From NCBI GenBank assembly GCA_015680685.1, contig MNCI01002109.1, positions 237,168 to 301,167 of the forward strand: 64,000 bases of DNA, read 5' to 3'. The translations under genes were made by a program, and so were the position numbers. The notes under the pieces are model-generated. The model was not told where the DNA came from, searched no databases, and saw only the letters and a program-made list of their open reading frames with translations. This stretch comes from Gnetum montanum. Lineage: Eukaryota; Streptophyta; Gnetopsida; Gnetales; Gnetaceae. This document shows, piece by piece, positions 35,882 to 45,934 of the stretch; the first letter of the stretch is position 1, and the number at the start of each line of letters is the position of its first letter.

Positions 35882-35894
35882 AGTCGTGGTGGTA
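35882..35894 (+). promoter_or_regulatory. Element D polypurine tract (degenerate)
   Basis: AGTCGTGGTGGTA next to the 3' LTR; differs at two positions from the 13-mer in B, C, E and F. Confidence 0.65.
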
Positions 35895-36811
35895 TGATGA
35901 AGTGTGATTAAGTCAATGCGTTCACTAGGCCATGTATATGGGGCCGCGTATACATGGCCGTGTCAATGCAGGCCCGTCGACGTAGCCTCCCTACGTCGAC
36001 GTGGCCCTGTTTACGTAGCCACCTTTCCTGGCCTATAAATAAGAGGGCCTTCTGCCTTATTTAGGCATCTTTTTGAGTAGTTTTAGTGAAGCTCTTGCAG
36101 TTTGTTCTCACAGGAGATAGAATATTTTCCAAGTGCCCGCAACAGGTGTAAGAAAAGTGATCGGCTCTTTATTCGAGCATTGATGTATCTGAGCCCATTA
36201 GCGTGACGACAATAAAGACGAACTATTCAAGCATTCCTTGAATTATTTGGACTTAGTTATTTCATGCATTTAATAGTTTAATATGTTTATGCTTTATTAG
36301 TTACTTATTGATTACTTATGTTTTCATTATTATAATCTCAATCATTATTGTTCATTCGTAGTCCGTTAAAGCCATAAGTACGACCATCTCGAACGTAACC
36401 CAAACACTTGGTAAGCCCAGTGATGCTTAATGTCTAGTAACCCAATAGTGTTAGGAGATGCTCAGAACGTGCTTGGAAGATGGGACCAGATACTTATGCT
36501 AGGAATAGTTAGAATATAAACTAGGATAATTAGAGATTAGATAATAGTTTATTCCTTACTTTCCATACCTCAATTAGCCATCGAAAATATAATTAAAAAG
36601 ATATAAAAATCATTAGCCTTAGTCTCACTTAACCATCGTAAATAGAACCTCATAAGTGAGATTAGGATGACAACGACTGTTCTAACCCAAGGTTTCACTG
36701 GTTGAAAGTCTGGTGTATGTTAAGTGCTTACAGTCTGCGGATTTCGACCAAGTTGCGCGTGAACGCTTGTGATTCGTATGGTTGGACATAGGGGTACCTA
36801 GCCGCTCATCA
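35895..36811 (+). repeat. Element D 3' LTR
   Basis: 917 bp, TGATGAAG to CTCATCA. Matches the 5' LTR throughout except small indels and the segment 36,716-36,761, which is the reverse complement of 33,101-33,146. The 3' LTR orientation agrees with the LTRs of F. Confidence 0.9.
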
Positions 36812-37180
36812 GGTGTCATTTCCTGTAAATTTTTTCATTATATTTAATTTATTACATTTACTTACTACATCTTCAAAGATGATTACATTATTTAATACTT
36901 TCAAAAGGCTTCAAAAATCTTATTTTTTGAGATACATTGCATTTGATTATGGTATCAAGTGGTTTATCATCAATTCAATCTAACTTCAATGTCATGTGAC
37001 AAACTTTAAATTTCTTTTAACTAGTGTGAATTATTGGAATTTTTAACTTTTATTAGTAACCATATTAGGGGATGCAATTTGCTTTGCTTTTTTCTTTATT
37101 ACAAATGACTTGGAGGATTACTCTGTAAATCTTTGACTCTATTAAGGTTTTGTGTATGTGGAGTATCTTTTTTGTGGTTT
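36812..37180 (+). pseudogene. LINE remnant, 3' part after element D
   Basis: Continues the LINE interrupted at 32,315. The translation is decayed and AT-rich with W-containing fragments (for example QMTWRIT) as expected near a LINE C-terminus. It ends where the internal sequence of element G begins, so the LINE's own 3' end is not clear. Confidence 0.45.
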
Positions 37181-38715
37181 TTTGTGGTTATGGCAGAAAC
37201 TAGTTTGGAGATTTATCACTAGCAACTACCTAAGGTGTAGGGGTTAGGTAATTAGTAAAATGGAAAAAATTGAAAAATTTGTACTAGGGCCCCCACAACT
37301 AAGAGCGAACCTTCAGTAGCTATAAAATGGAAAAACATGAGGAACAAGGAAGATGAAAAATATCAATGGTAATGCCAATAAAATGGATGTCATGGATGGG
37401 GATGAAATAAGAAATGATTGATTGCAGGAAATGTTTAAGGAAAAGAAGTTAACAATTGCAACAAAAAGAAATGCCAGTGGGTCCCCCCAAAGTAGGCTCA
37501 TGCCCTTTATGTCCTAACAAACCCACAAACCAAAGAGTCTGTAGGCTCTAGGAATGTCATTTGGAAGTAAGAGTTAAAAACTTACCCACAAGAATTCACC
37601 AAAGAAAAACAATTCATCGACCCAAAATGGACTAATGATAAAATCGACAATGAGGTGGAAAATGGGAAGAAATTTGGAGAGGAGAGAATGGAATGGAATT
37701 CCAAGAACAAGGTTGTGTAAAGCCCCTTGTGTATTTTATAGTTAATGTGACTGAGTAGAACTCATCCCAAATCCAGACTCAAACAAACCACATCTAGTGA
37801 CCTTGCATCAACACACTTGACCAATCCATTCACTTGAAGTAACAAGAATGCTTCCACAAAGAGTTACCACCATTCCGAGGAGAGCGAGATGGAGAAGTAG
37901 GAAGCGAGAAAGGGCCTTAGTTAGAGGGAACCTTCAAGCATGGGTAACATATCTTTCTAGTACCATAATGAGTGCTTATAGCCCATATTGCTTTATTATG
38001 TCTAAGGGGTGTGCTTTGAATTCTCACTTTTCTTTTCTTTTTCTTTTTTTTGCATGAGAACCACACCATGCAAAGGCGTATTTTTATTCACTCGACTTCC
38101 TAATCTTTGAATTATGTCAGAATGGTGGAAAACCCAAGAAATAGCATCCAAGCACCCAAGAGAATGGCCAACACAAATGCATCGAATCCCCTTGAAGTCA
38201 CACCCTTTTCATCCTTTGAGTCTTTTCTTGGTTTGAAAAATACCCAACTACCAATTCATTAAAAGTTTACTTAGAAAAATAGGGATTATACAGTTCCAAG
38301 CCAAAGGAGACCATAGAGTTATATGGATGAGTGGACAACATGGACTCATTGCCTATTTTACCAAAAGAACCATACCTTAATATCAGCATCATATTTCAAA
38401 GGTAAAAACCAAATATTAGCAATCAATATGATATAATTCAATCCACCATCATGAACACTTATTAGATGATGAATAAAAGTAAATCAAGCAAACAAAGAAA
38501 TAGTAAAAACATGAATGATGGTGTAAAACAAAAATAATAAAAGTTGAAAGAATGTGTAAAACAAAAATTCAAAAAGAACTAAGGGCCTAGAACAGTTAGC
38601 ATAGGTGGCCATCTCCCCCATGACTAAGTTGGAAGGAGAAGATCTGAAATAGTGAGCAGGGTTGTTCATTAAGAGAGGTAGCATGTGTACTAGCTGTCCT
38701 AAGCTCTTGGAAAGG
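37181..38715 (-). other. Element G post-integrase noncoding region
   Basis: Contains the shared block at about 37,911-38,070 (sense CTTTGCATGGTGTGGTTC, A/G-rich tract, GAATTCAAAGCACACCCC, GATATGTTACCCATGC) and PPT-like motifs at 38,615-38,625 and 37,290-37,300. No coding potential recognised. Confidence 0.75.
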
Positions 38716-38718
38716 TTT

Positions 38719-41700
38719 GGTTTATTGCATGTTGAACAAAATTTTCTTACCCAGGCTCTCAGGTTTGTATATTATCATGGCCCCTGAAGGAAAAATTGCA
38801 TAAATAATATAAGGTCCTTCCCATAGTGTTTGAAATTTAGTACATTGTGGCACATGTGTGGGATTCCAATAGAGAACCTTATCTCCTGGTTGATATTTAA
38901 CTTTCCTAATCCTTAGGTCATGACATTTATTGAATGCCTTATGCAACTTGTTAGATGACAGGGCAGCTAATTAGTTTTCATCTAGCAAGGTAAGGGTTAC
39001 TAACTGTTGTTTCTATGCTAGGTCAAGGTCAAGGTTGAAGTCACATGTCGTGGATAGTGTACAAAGCTCAGTTTGAATGGGAAATGTTGGTAATTTAGCA
39101 TACACTACCTCATAGGGAGAGTAGCCTGTAGGGAGTTTTCATGTGGAGCGATATGCCCAAAGAGCATCATTCAATTTAGTACTCCAATCTCACCTAAACT
39201 TGCTAATGGTTCTTGTCAATATCTTCGTAATCTCCCTGTTGATGACTTCTGCTTGACCGTTTGCTTGGGGGTGGTATGGTGTAGTCAATTTATGCTCAAC
39301 CCCTAAGTGTTGCATTAATTTTCAAAAATTTGCACCTGTGAAGTATGTACCATTATCTAAAATAAGTGCACGTGGCACACCAAACCTATTTATGATTTGT
39401 TGTTGAACAAATCGTGCAGTTGTAGATGATGTACAATCTTTAATAGCAGCTACTTCAGCCCATTTTGTTAGGTAATCCATGACAACAATAATATAAGCTT
39501 TTCCATTAGACATTGGTGTAATCAGCCCCATAAAGTTAATTCCCAAAATGTTGAAGGGTTCTAATAATTGAATCCATTATTGCAAACCCTCCATTCTAGT
39601 AGTCATTCCCCCATCACGTTGACAGCACTCACAAGATTGGATGAAACGATGGGCATCCCGAAATAATGTAGGCCAATAATATCCTACAGGTAGGATCTTG
39701 ATGGCCATTTATCTCCCAGCATAATGATCCCTACAAGGACCCTCATGAGTGTCATGGAGAACTCATAGTTGATCTATATCAGGAACACACCATCAAACCA
39801 AGCCATCAGGACACACTTTGTAAAGTTTCCCATTGATTTTCATAAAGTACTTGGCTCAGTGAAGAAACTGTTGTTTCTTCTTAAGGTTTAACTCTTATGG
39901 TATTTGTTGGGTGAGAAGATAGGTAAGAATGCTACTGTACCAATTTTTCTCCATGAGTGAGTGATTATCCACTACACCAGCAAAGAGGAATTCATCATGG
40001 AAATGATCAGAAATTGGATACTCATCCTCTTTTTTGTCCCATCGCAATTGAGATAAATGATCAACAACTACATTCTCGGTGCCTTTGTGATTAATCATTG
40101 TTAAATCGAACTCTTGTAAGATTACAAGCCATCATATGATACAAGGGCTAACCATTGGCTTATTCATGAGGAACCAGATTGCACTATGATTGGTATGTAT
40201 ATATACTTTATATCCCAATACATAGTGTCTAAACTTTTCTAGTGCAAACACTACAGCCATTAATTCTTTCTCTGTGGTAGTGTAGTTAAGTTGTGCACCA
40301 ACAATACTTCTACTTGCATAATGGATGTAATAAGGATGCTTTTGGTCATCTAACTGTGTAAGTACAGCTCCTAAAGCATAGTCGAATGCGTCAGTCATGA
40401 TATGGAATGGTTTGGACTAGTTAGGAGCTTGTAGAATGGGTGTTTCTACTAGCTTCTATTTTAGAGTTTGAAAAGCTAATTCACATTCCCTAGTCCACTC
40501 AAAAGGTACATCCTTTTTCATTAATTCCACCAATGGTTTTGCAACCTTTGAAAAGTTCTCAATAAATCTCCTATAGTAGCTACTATGTCCAAGGAATGAC
40601 CAAATATCTTTGACAGTTTCTAGTTGATGGGTAATTCCTTGGATAATTTTGATTTTCTTGAGGTCTACCTCTATCCCTATGTATGAGATTTTGTGCCCTA
40701 GTACTATGCCTTCTTGGACCATCAAATGGCTTTTCTACCAGTTGAGCCTCAAATTGGTTTCTACACATCTTTTTAACACTTGCTCCAACCGATCCAAGGC
40801 TTGATCAAAGTTTACTCCATAAGTGGAGAAGTCATCCATAAAGACCTCCATGTCATTCCCTATCTGCTATTGGAATATGCTTAGAACTAGTTGTTGAAAT
40901 GTTGTAAGGGCATTCCATAAGCCAAATGGTATCTTTTTGTATGTGAATGTTCCCCAAGGACTAGTGAACGTAGTCTTGGCTTGGTCTTCTGGGGCTATTT
41001 GTATTTGATTATGTCCACTATATCCATCTAGAAAACTATAGTAGTGATGCCCTGCAATGGTGTCTAAGACTTGGTCGACAAACGGTAATGGAAAGTAATC
41101 TTTGAATGTTGCCATATTTAGTAGCCTGAAATCTATGCACATCCTCCATTTGCCTCCCTTTTTAGGCACAATAACTAAGAAGATAACCCATTCACTATCA
41201 GTAATGGGGTATATGAACCCAACCTTGAGAAGCTATTCGATTTCTTCCTTCATTACTTGTTTCAGCTTAGGGTTCAATCGCCTCTACGGTTGTCTTCGAG
41301 GCTTCATGGAGGGATCAGTGTAAATTCTATGTTGGCATATCCTAGGATCTATTCTAGTTAATTTAGGATATGACCAAGCGAAGGCTTTCGACCATTTATT
41401 CATTACATTCAACATTTCTTCTTTCTATTGAGGAGCAAGCTTAGCATTGATAATTACCGATTTTCTATTTTTAAGGAACATGCATTCCATACCGATGGGA
41501 AATGGTTTCAGCTCGAGGGGTTCCTTCTTAAATTTCTCAGGGATTTCCAACTTCTCCCAGTTGATATTTTCAAGGCTAAGACTTGGAAGTTGGTAGTGGA
41601 CTTACTCTAATGCATTTATGCTATCGATGTAAGCACAAGTCAAACCCTCAGTTGGTTCCATGCATATGAGTGAACTGCTTTCTTGATCAGCTATCAGCCA

Positions 41701-42265
41701 CTGGGTGTCTTCCTATCATGTGGCCACTTCATATAGGCATCTTTTTATGTTAATCACTTGTGCACATTGAATGCATGCAGGAAATGCTAAACTTTTCACA
41801 AACAATGACCTCTGCACACAATTACACCCTGTGTCACTGTATGTGATCCATGAAACTTTCTTCTTCTCGATCTTTCTGAATGTATTTTCCTTTTATATTT
41901 CTAGGGAAAGATCATGAATTCCTACGTGTGCGTCAATGATGCTTAGCCATGTTCTTCCCATTATGATTGGGAAGTCCCCCTTACCATTGTTTACCTGAAT
42001 CACTAGGAAGTCAGTTGGGTACGACCACCCACAAACAGTCATAACAATGCCTTCCACTTGTTCCAATGGGACAGTGATGGATTGGTTGGCCAACTCTAGA
42101 CGAATGTTACTCTTTTTCAATGGAGGCAGGTTCTAGGCCTTGTACATTTCTTGAGAAATTAAGTTAACACTAGAACCTGAATCCAAAAGAGCCTTGCATG
42201 ACACATTTTTAGTGATTTGTAAGTATATTAGAGGACTTTTAGGATTAGAGAATTTCTGGGAAGGT
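38719..42265 (-). pseudogene. pol: Element G protease, RT, RNase H and integrase
   Basis: One reading frame from about 42,240 to 38,722, broken by roughly 15 stops. Protease: KALLDSGSSVNLIS with DSG (about 42,155-42,195), then CGWSYPTDFLVIQV and FPIIMGRTWLS. RT: KWRMCIDFRLLNMATFKDYF, FLDGYSGHNQIQIAPEDQ, active site EVFMDDFSTYG intact (about 40,815-40,850), GHKISYIGIEVD and SFLGHSSYYRRFI. RNase H: MTDAFDYALGAVL, YTTTEKELMAVVFALEKFR (40,132-40,398). Integrase: HDTHEGPCRDHY and CECCQRDGG for zinc binding, GINFMG with Asn for the first catalytic Asp (about 39,535), ALILDNGTYF, NGQAEV with the Glu. C-terminal GDKVLYWNP and LWEGPYIIY. A 1-bp deletion near 42,255 shifts the frame relative to gag. 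FMDD plus no chromodomain supports Athila/Tat. Confidence 0.92.
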
Positions 42266-44840
42266 GGCTAGCTTTGATCCAATTGGTGACAGCATGTGTT
42301 AGCATGACCATATGCATTGAGTGTAGTGATTGGGTTGAAGGGGGCTCCAAAGTTTTGATTGATACTAAAGCATCTAAGGAATCAGCTGCTTGTGATTGCA
42401 AGGGCTTGGTTGGATTGTTAGTTCTAAAGAAAGGTCTTTTCTTCATGTTGTTGTTGGAACCAACAGTAGGTTAAGAGTTAATAGCCCTCATGGAATTACG
42501 TTGTTGCGACTACGTAGGGATTTCACCTTGCATCGTGGGAGCAGGTGATAATGGAGCTATTGGTAGAAGAGATGTGGCCAGATGAGAAGGATGATATGCT
42601 TACAGAATATCACCTCTAGAAGAGGGAGTTCCATAATACTTGTGGGCTTGGTAGTGAGGTTGAGGAGTGATGTAACCAGTAGAGTCATGTGGGGAGATTG
42701 GCTAGTTTACGTAATATCCATATAGGTTAGGTTGCCAGTAAGGATACTATTGCCTTAGTGGTGGCATCCCCCATGATTTTGGGTGCTGCTACTATTGATA
42801 TTGCTCAATCAATTGTGGTAGAGTTCCACTTGGATAATATGTTAAGGGTTGGTGGAATTGTCTTGGGTTACCTTGGGGGTAAGATAACCTTCGGGGTGCT
42901 TACCGTTTGTTCAATTATGGGTTGAGTGCATACACCCCAAACTCTTGTAGATGTGAGATTATAGGGCAACATCCCTTAGGATAGTCATATTGACATATTT
43001 CACATCCACTACCATTGTCTATTTCTAACTCCACAACCTCTTCAATGATGGCAACTTTACCCTTACCCTTACTACATGCATGTTCAGCTTCTCTCTTTTT
43101 TCTTTTTTCACCATCACTACCTTGCTCTCTAGAATCCTCTTCTATTTTAAGAATAAATTGAAATCTATTATCTATGGAATCCCACATTTGATCTACCTTT
43201 GCCGATACTTCTAATATCAACTTTTGGATAGGCAAAGTTTTCCTGTTCACCATCTCTTCGAGTGGTGACTCTTCTTCATCCTCACAAAATCTTACTCCCC
43301 TCTTTCAGAGGGAAGGATCTTGATTACACTGTTCTGCACTTTCTCTCTTCCATAGCTCACCATCCTTACCAACTTGCTCTAATAGTCTTTGAATTTGATG
43401 GGACCTAAGCTTGTATAGTCTTCCTTGGGCTTAAGTCCCAAGGGTTCTTCTCGTTTCATGCCTAAGCCCATCCATGAGATGGCATAGTTGATCCCTTTGC
43501 AAATAACCATGGCCAGAACAATGGTGTAATAGTGCATAATATTGGCCCATGGTAGCATCCAAGGGTTTATTTACTCCTTGTTTCCAACCTTGGATTTGCT
43601 TTCGCAAGTTAGACACTCGGAAGTACATTTGGTACTTGTCATTAAATAGTTCTAACATAGTACTCCACCTACGAATCGATTCTAGTTCTAAAGACCAGTA
43701 CCATCTTTCTTCTTCTTTAACTAGTGTCCATGGAAACAACTTAAGTTTTTTTCATTCGTTCTCTATATTTTGTAAGACACACGCATCATGGAATGCTTGT
43801 AAGTGATTCTGAGGATCAGTGTTGTATCCCCCTTCAAATCGTGGGATATTGTTCATATCTAATCTCTTGATCCTACTATATTTTTGATGCCTTGTTGGAA
43901 TTCTAATAGCCTCAGTTATGTGCAACATACTTTGAGTAGTGAGGAGGGGTTCATCGTGACCATCTTGTCCATGGGGTCTATGATGCCTATGTTGTTCCCT
44001 ACTCTCCCTTCTTCTATGTCATGACTCTCTAGAGTGCCCTCGTCCCCTTTCCTAGTTGTTTTATCTATGACTTCCACTTTGCCTACCTTTATTCCCATGG
44101 TCTTTTTCCTTATGACTACATCCGGATATTGAAGGAGAAGGTGAAGGAGATGATGAAGGTGAAGAAGAAGAAGAACCATCACCATGACAGTGTCTACTAC
44201 CTTCTCTTCTGCGATCTCGACCCCAATCATGATTGCGATCAAAATGTCCACCTTTATCATGAGTTCGTGTCCCTTTTTCAAGTCCTTTATGCCCATGGGT
44301 ATTAGAACTTGGGTTATGAATAGTGGAATGAAGGTTCTAATACACAACCCCTTGGCCAAAGTCAAGGGGAGGAACATCATTATGTGGCTGACTACCTAAG
44401 GTAGGTTCACCTCCCTCATTTTCACTTAAGACATGTGGGACATCCTGGGACCACTTACCCTTCAAAGACTTATGATATGTCTCCTTTTGCAAGTCCCTTT
44501 GATGTTGTGCCTCCATGGGATATTATTCTCTCAAGTCATGGTCTTGCATAACATATTTTGCATGTAAGTGCGGCATGCCAATTCATGTGAGAGCACGAAG
44601 AAGCATGCTTGGGATTGAACGATCTAGAGGTAACACTATGTTACCCTCTAAGTCTCACCAATGCAGTTGTTCATCTTAATGGAGGATAAAGGTAAAGTCT
44701 GGTATATACTCATCGGGATGAATATATATGACTCAAGCTTGTTGAGGGACTAGCAGATCAACGTCATGTGTATTATGTCGTAGATTGTTTCTTGTTTCAG
44801 ACTTAGGCAATGAGGCGCTTTCGTACAAAGAAGGAGACAT
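42228..44840 (-). pseudogene. gag: Element G gag
   Basis: The ATG at 44,840 (MSPSLYESASLPKSETRN) is followed in the same frame by YIHPDEYIPDFTFILH and ALLRA-type segments, an acidic/His/Ser-rich linker, and an Arg/Glu/His-rich region (RGRGHSRES, about 44,020-44,040). The gag core follows (RLDMNNIPRFEGGYNTDPQN; ERWYWSLELESIRRWSTML; QYYALLHHCSGHGYLQRDQL, about 43,440-43,870). Next come a helix-forming Lys/Glu region (42,915-43,253), the cluster CEICQYDYPKGCC...HLQEFG and tail ALNP, and a Pro/Gln/Tyr-rich C-terminus running to KKRPFFRTNNP (42,446). About eight stops. Capsid precursor; the most complete gag here. Confidence 0.88.
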
Positions 44841-44956
44841 ACTTGTCTGTTGAGTGTGCAATGTATTCTTGTTTATTATTTTCTTAACCAACACTAAGGG
44901 TTCATTCCAATGATGTGAATGATTTTCTATGTTCTAGGTAGTGCACAAACAACTAA

Positions 44957-44976
44957 GTCCCCGACAACAACACCAA
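44957..44976 (-). promoter_or_regulatory. Element G primer binding site
   Basis: The minus strand reads TTGGTGTTGTTGTCGGGGAC next to the LTR; tRNA-Asp type with CpG-type transitions. Confidence 0.78.
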
Positions 44977-45373
44977 TGATGAGCAGCGAGGTACCCCTAT
45001 GCTCAACCATATGAATACGAGCATTTCACACATGATCCAGTCAAATTCCAAGGACTAAGTGCTTATGTTCCCTTGTGGAACAAGGATGAGTTGGTTGATC
45101 ATTGTCTTCCCAAGCTTACCTGTATGTCACAATTGTATGGTTAAGTAACCTTGAGGCATATGATTTTTATAGCTTTTATGTTTTTATGTCCTACACTAGT
45201 AGGGAAGGAGAGAGGTAGCTAAGTGACTAATTTAACTTAACTACTCATTAACTAAGTTCTAACTAATCCTAACACCAGCATCCATTCCCACTTGTCATAC
45301 ACATTTTGAAACAATGCAACACTGCTGGGATTACCAAACGCTAATCGTTACTGGGTTACCAAGCATTACATGC

Positions 45374-45734
45374 NNNNNNNNNNNNNNNNNNNNNNNNNNN
45401 NNNNNNNNNNNNNNNNNNNNNNNNNNNNNNNNNNNNNNNNNNNNNNNNNNNNNNNNNNNNNNNNNNNNNNNNNNNNNNNNNNNNNNNNNNNNNNNNNNNN
45501 NNNNNNNNNNNNNNNNNNNNNNNNNNNNNNNNNNNNNNNNNNNNNNNNNNNNNNNNNNNNNNNNNNNNNNNNNNNNNNNNNNNNNNNNNNNNNNNNNNNN
45601 NNNNNNNNNNNNNNNNNNNNNNNNNNNNNNNNNNNNNNNNNNNNNNNNNNNNNNNNNNNNNNNNNNNNNNNNNNNNNNNNNNNNNNNNNNNNNNNNNNNN
45701 NNNNNNNNNNNNNNNNNNNNNNNNNNNNNNNNNN
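45374..45734. other. Assembly gap (361 Ns)
   Basis: A run of N inside the element G 5' LTR. By comparison with element F it should hold the promoter/TATA part of the LTR and more tandem units. Translations across it are meaningless. Confidence 0.98.
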
Positions 45735-45770
45735 AATAACTACTAGAGTAACCGCTAGAGCAACCACTCT

Positions 45771-45905
45771 AATAATTAGAGTAACTACTAGAGTAACCAC
45801 TAGAGTAACCACTCTAATAATTAAAGTAACTGCTAGAGTAACCGCTAGAGTAACCACTCTAATAATTAGAATAGCTACTAGAGTAACCGCTAGAGTAACT
45901 GCTCT
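45771..45905 (-). repeat. Tandem 45-bp repeats in element G U3
   Basis: Three complete units (45,771-45,815, 45,816-45,860, 45,861-45,905), each starting AATAATTA(G/A)A(G/A)TA on the plus strand and built of smaller CTAGAGTAACC(A/G) units. A partial fourth unit abuts the gap. ACTCTAATAATTAGAGT palindromes recur, as in the element F U3. Confidence 0.85.
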
Positions 45906-45934
45906 CATCAGTCTTCAACATGGTTTTTATTGCT

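Larger units (their letters stand above)
32316..36811 (+). mobile_element. Element D: non-autonomous LTR retrotransposon carrying only ORFx
   Basis: Direct LTRs at 32,316-33,202 and 35,895-36,811, PBS after the first and a PPT-like tract before the second. The 2.7-kb interior has no gag, protease, RT or integrase sequence. It starts almost directly with DNA resembling the post-integrase region of F and continues into ORFx. Flanks GGCGG and GGTGT match at three of five positions, so the target duplication is decayed or uncertain. It splits a LINE. Confidence 0.9.
37181..45910 (-). mobile_element. Element G: Athila-like retrotransposon with best-preserved gag-pol, 3' LTR missing
   Basis: The minus-strand order is 5' LTR (44,977-45,910 with an N gap), PBS, gag, protease, RT/RNase H, integrase (to about 38,720) and post-integrase region to about 37,181. 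The alignment to element F then stops roughly 470 bp before F's 3' LTR. The 3' LTR is lost and the element abuts a LINE. The right flank is GTCTT. No ORFx was recognised in what remains. Confidence 0.87.
44977..45910 (-). repeat. Element G 5' LTR (contains assembly gap)
   Basis: The inner end is CTCATCA (minus strand) and the outer end TGATGAGAGCAG. R-U5 is close to that of element F. The N run 45,374-45,734 removes the TATA region and part of R. The outer part is a tandem array (45,771-45,905). Confidence 0.87.
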
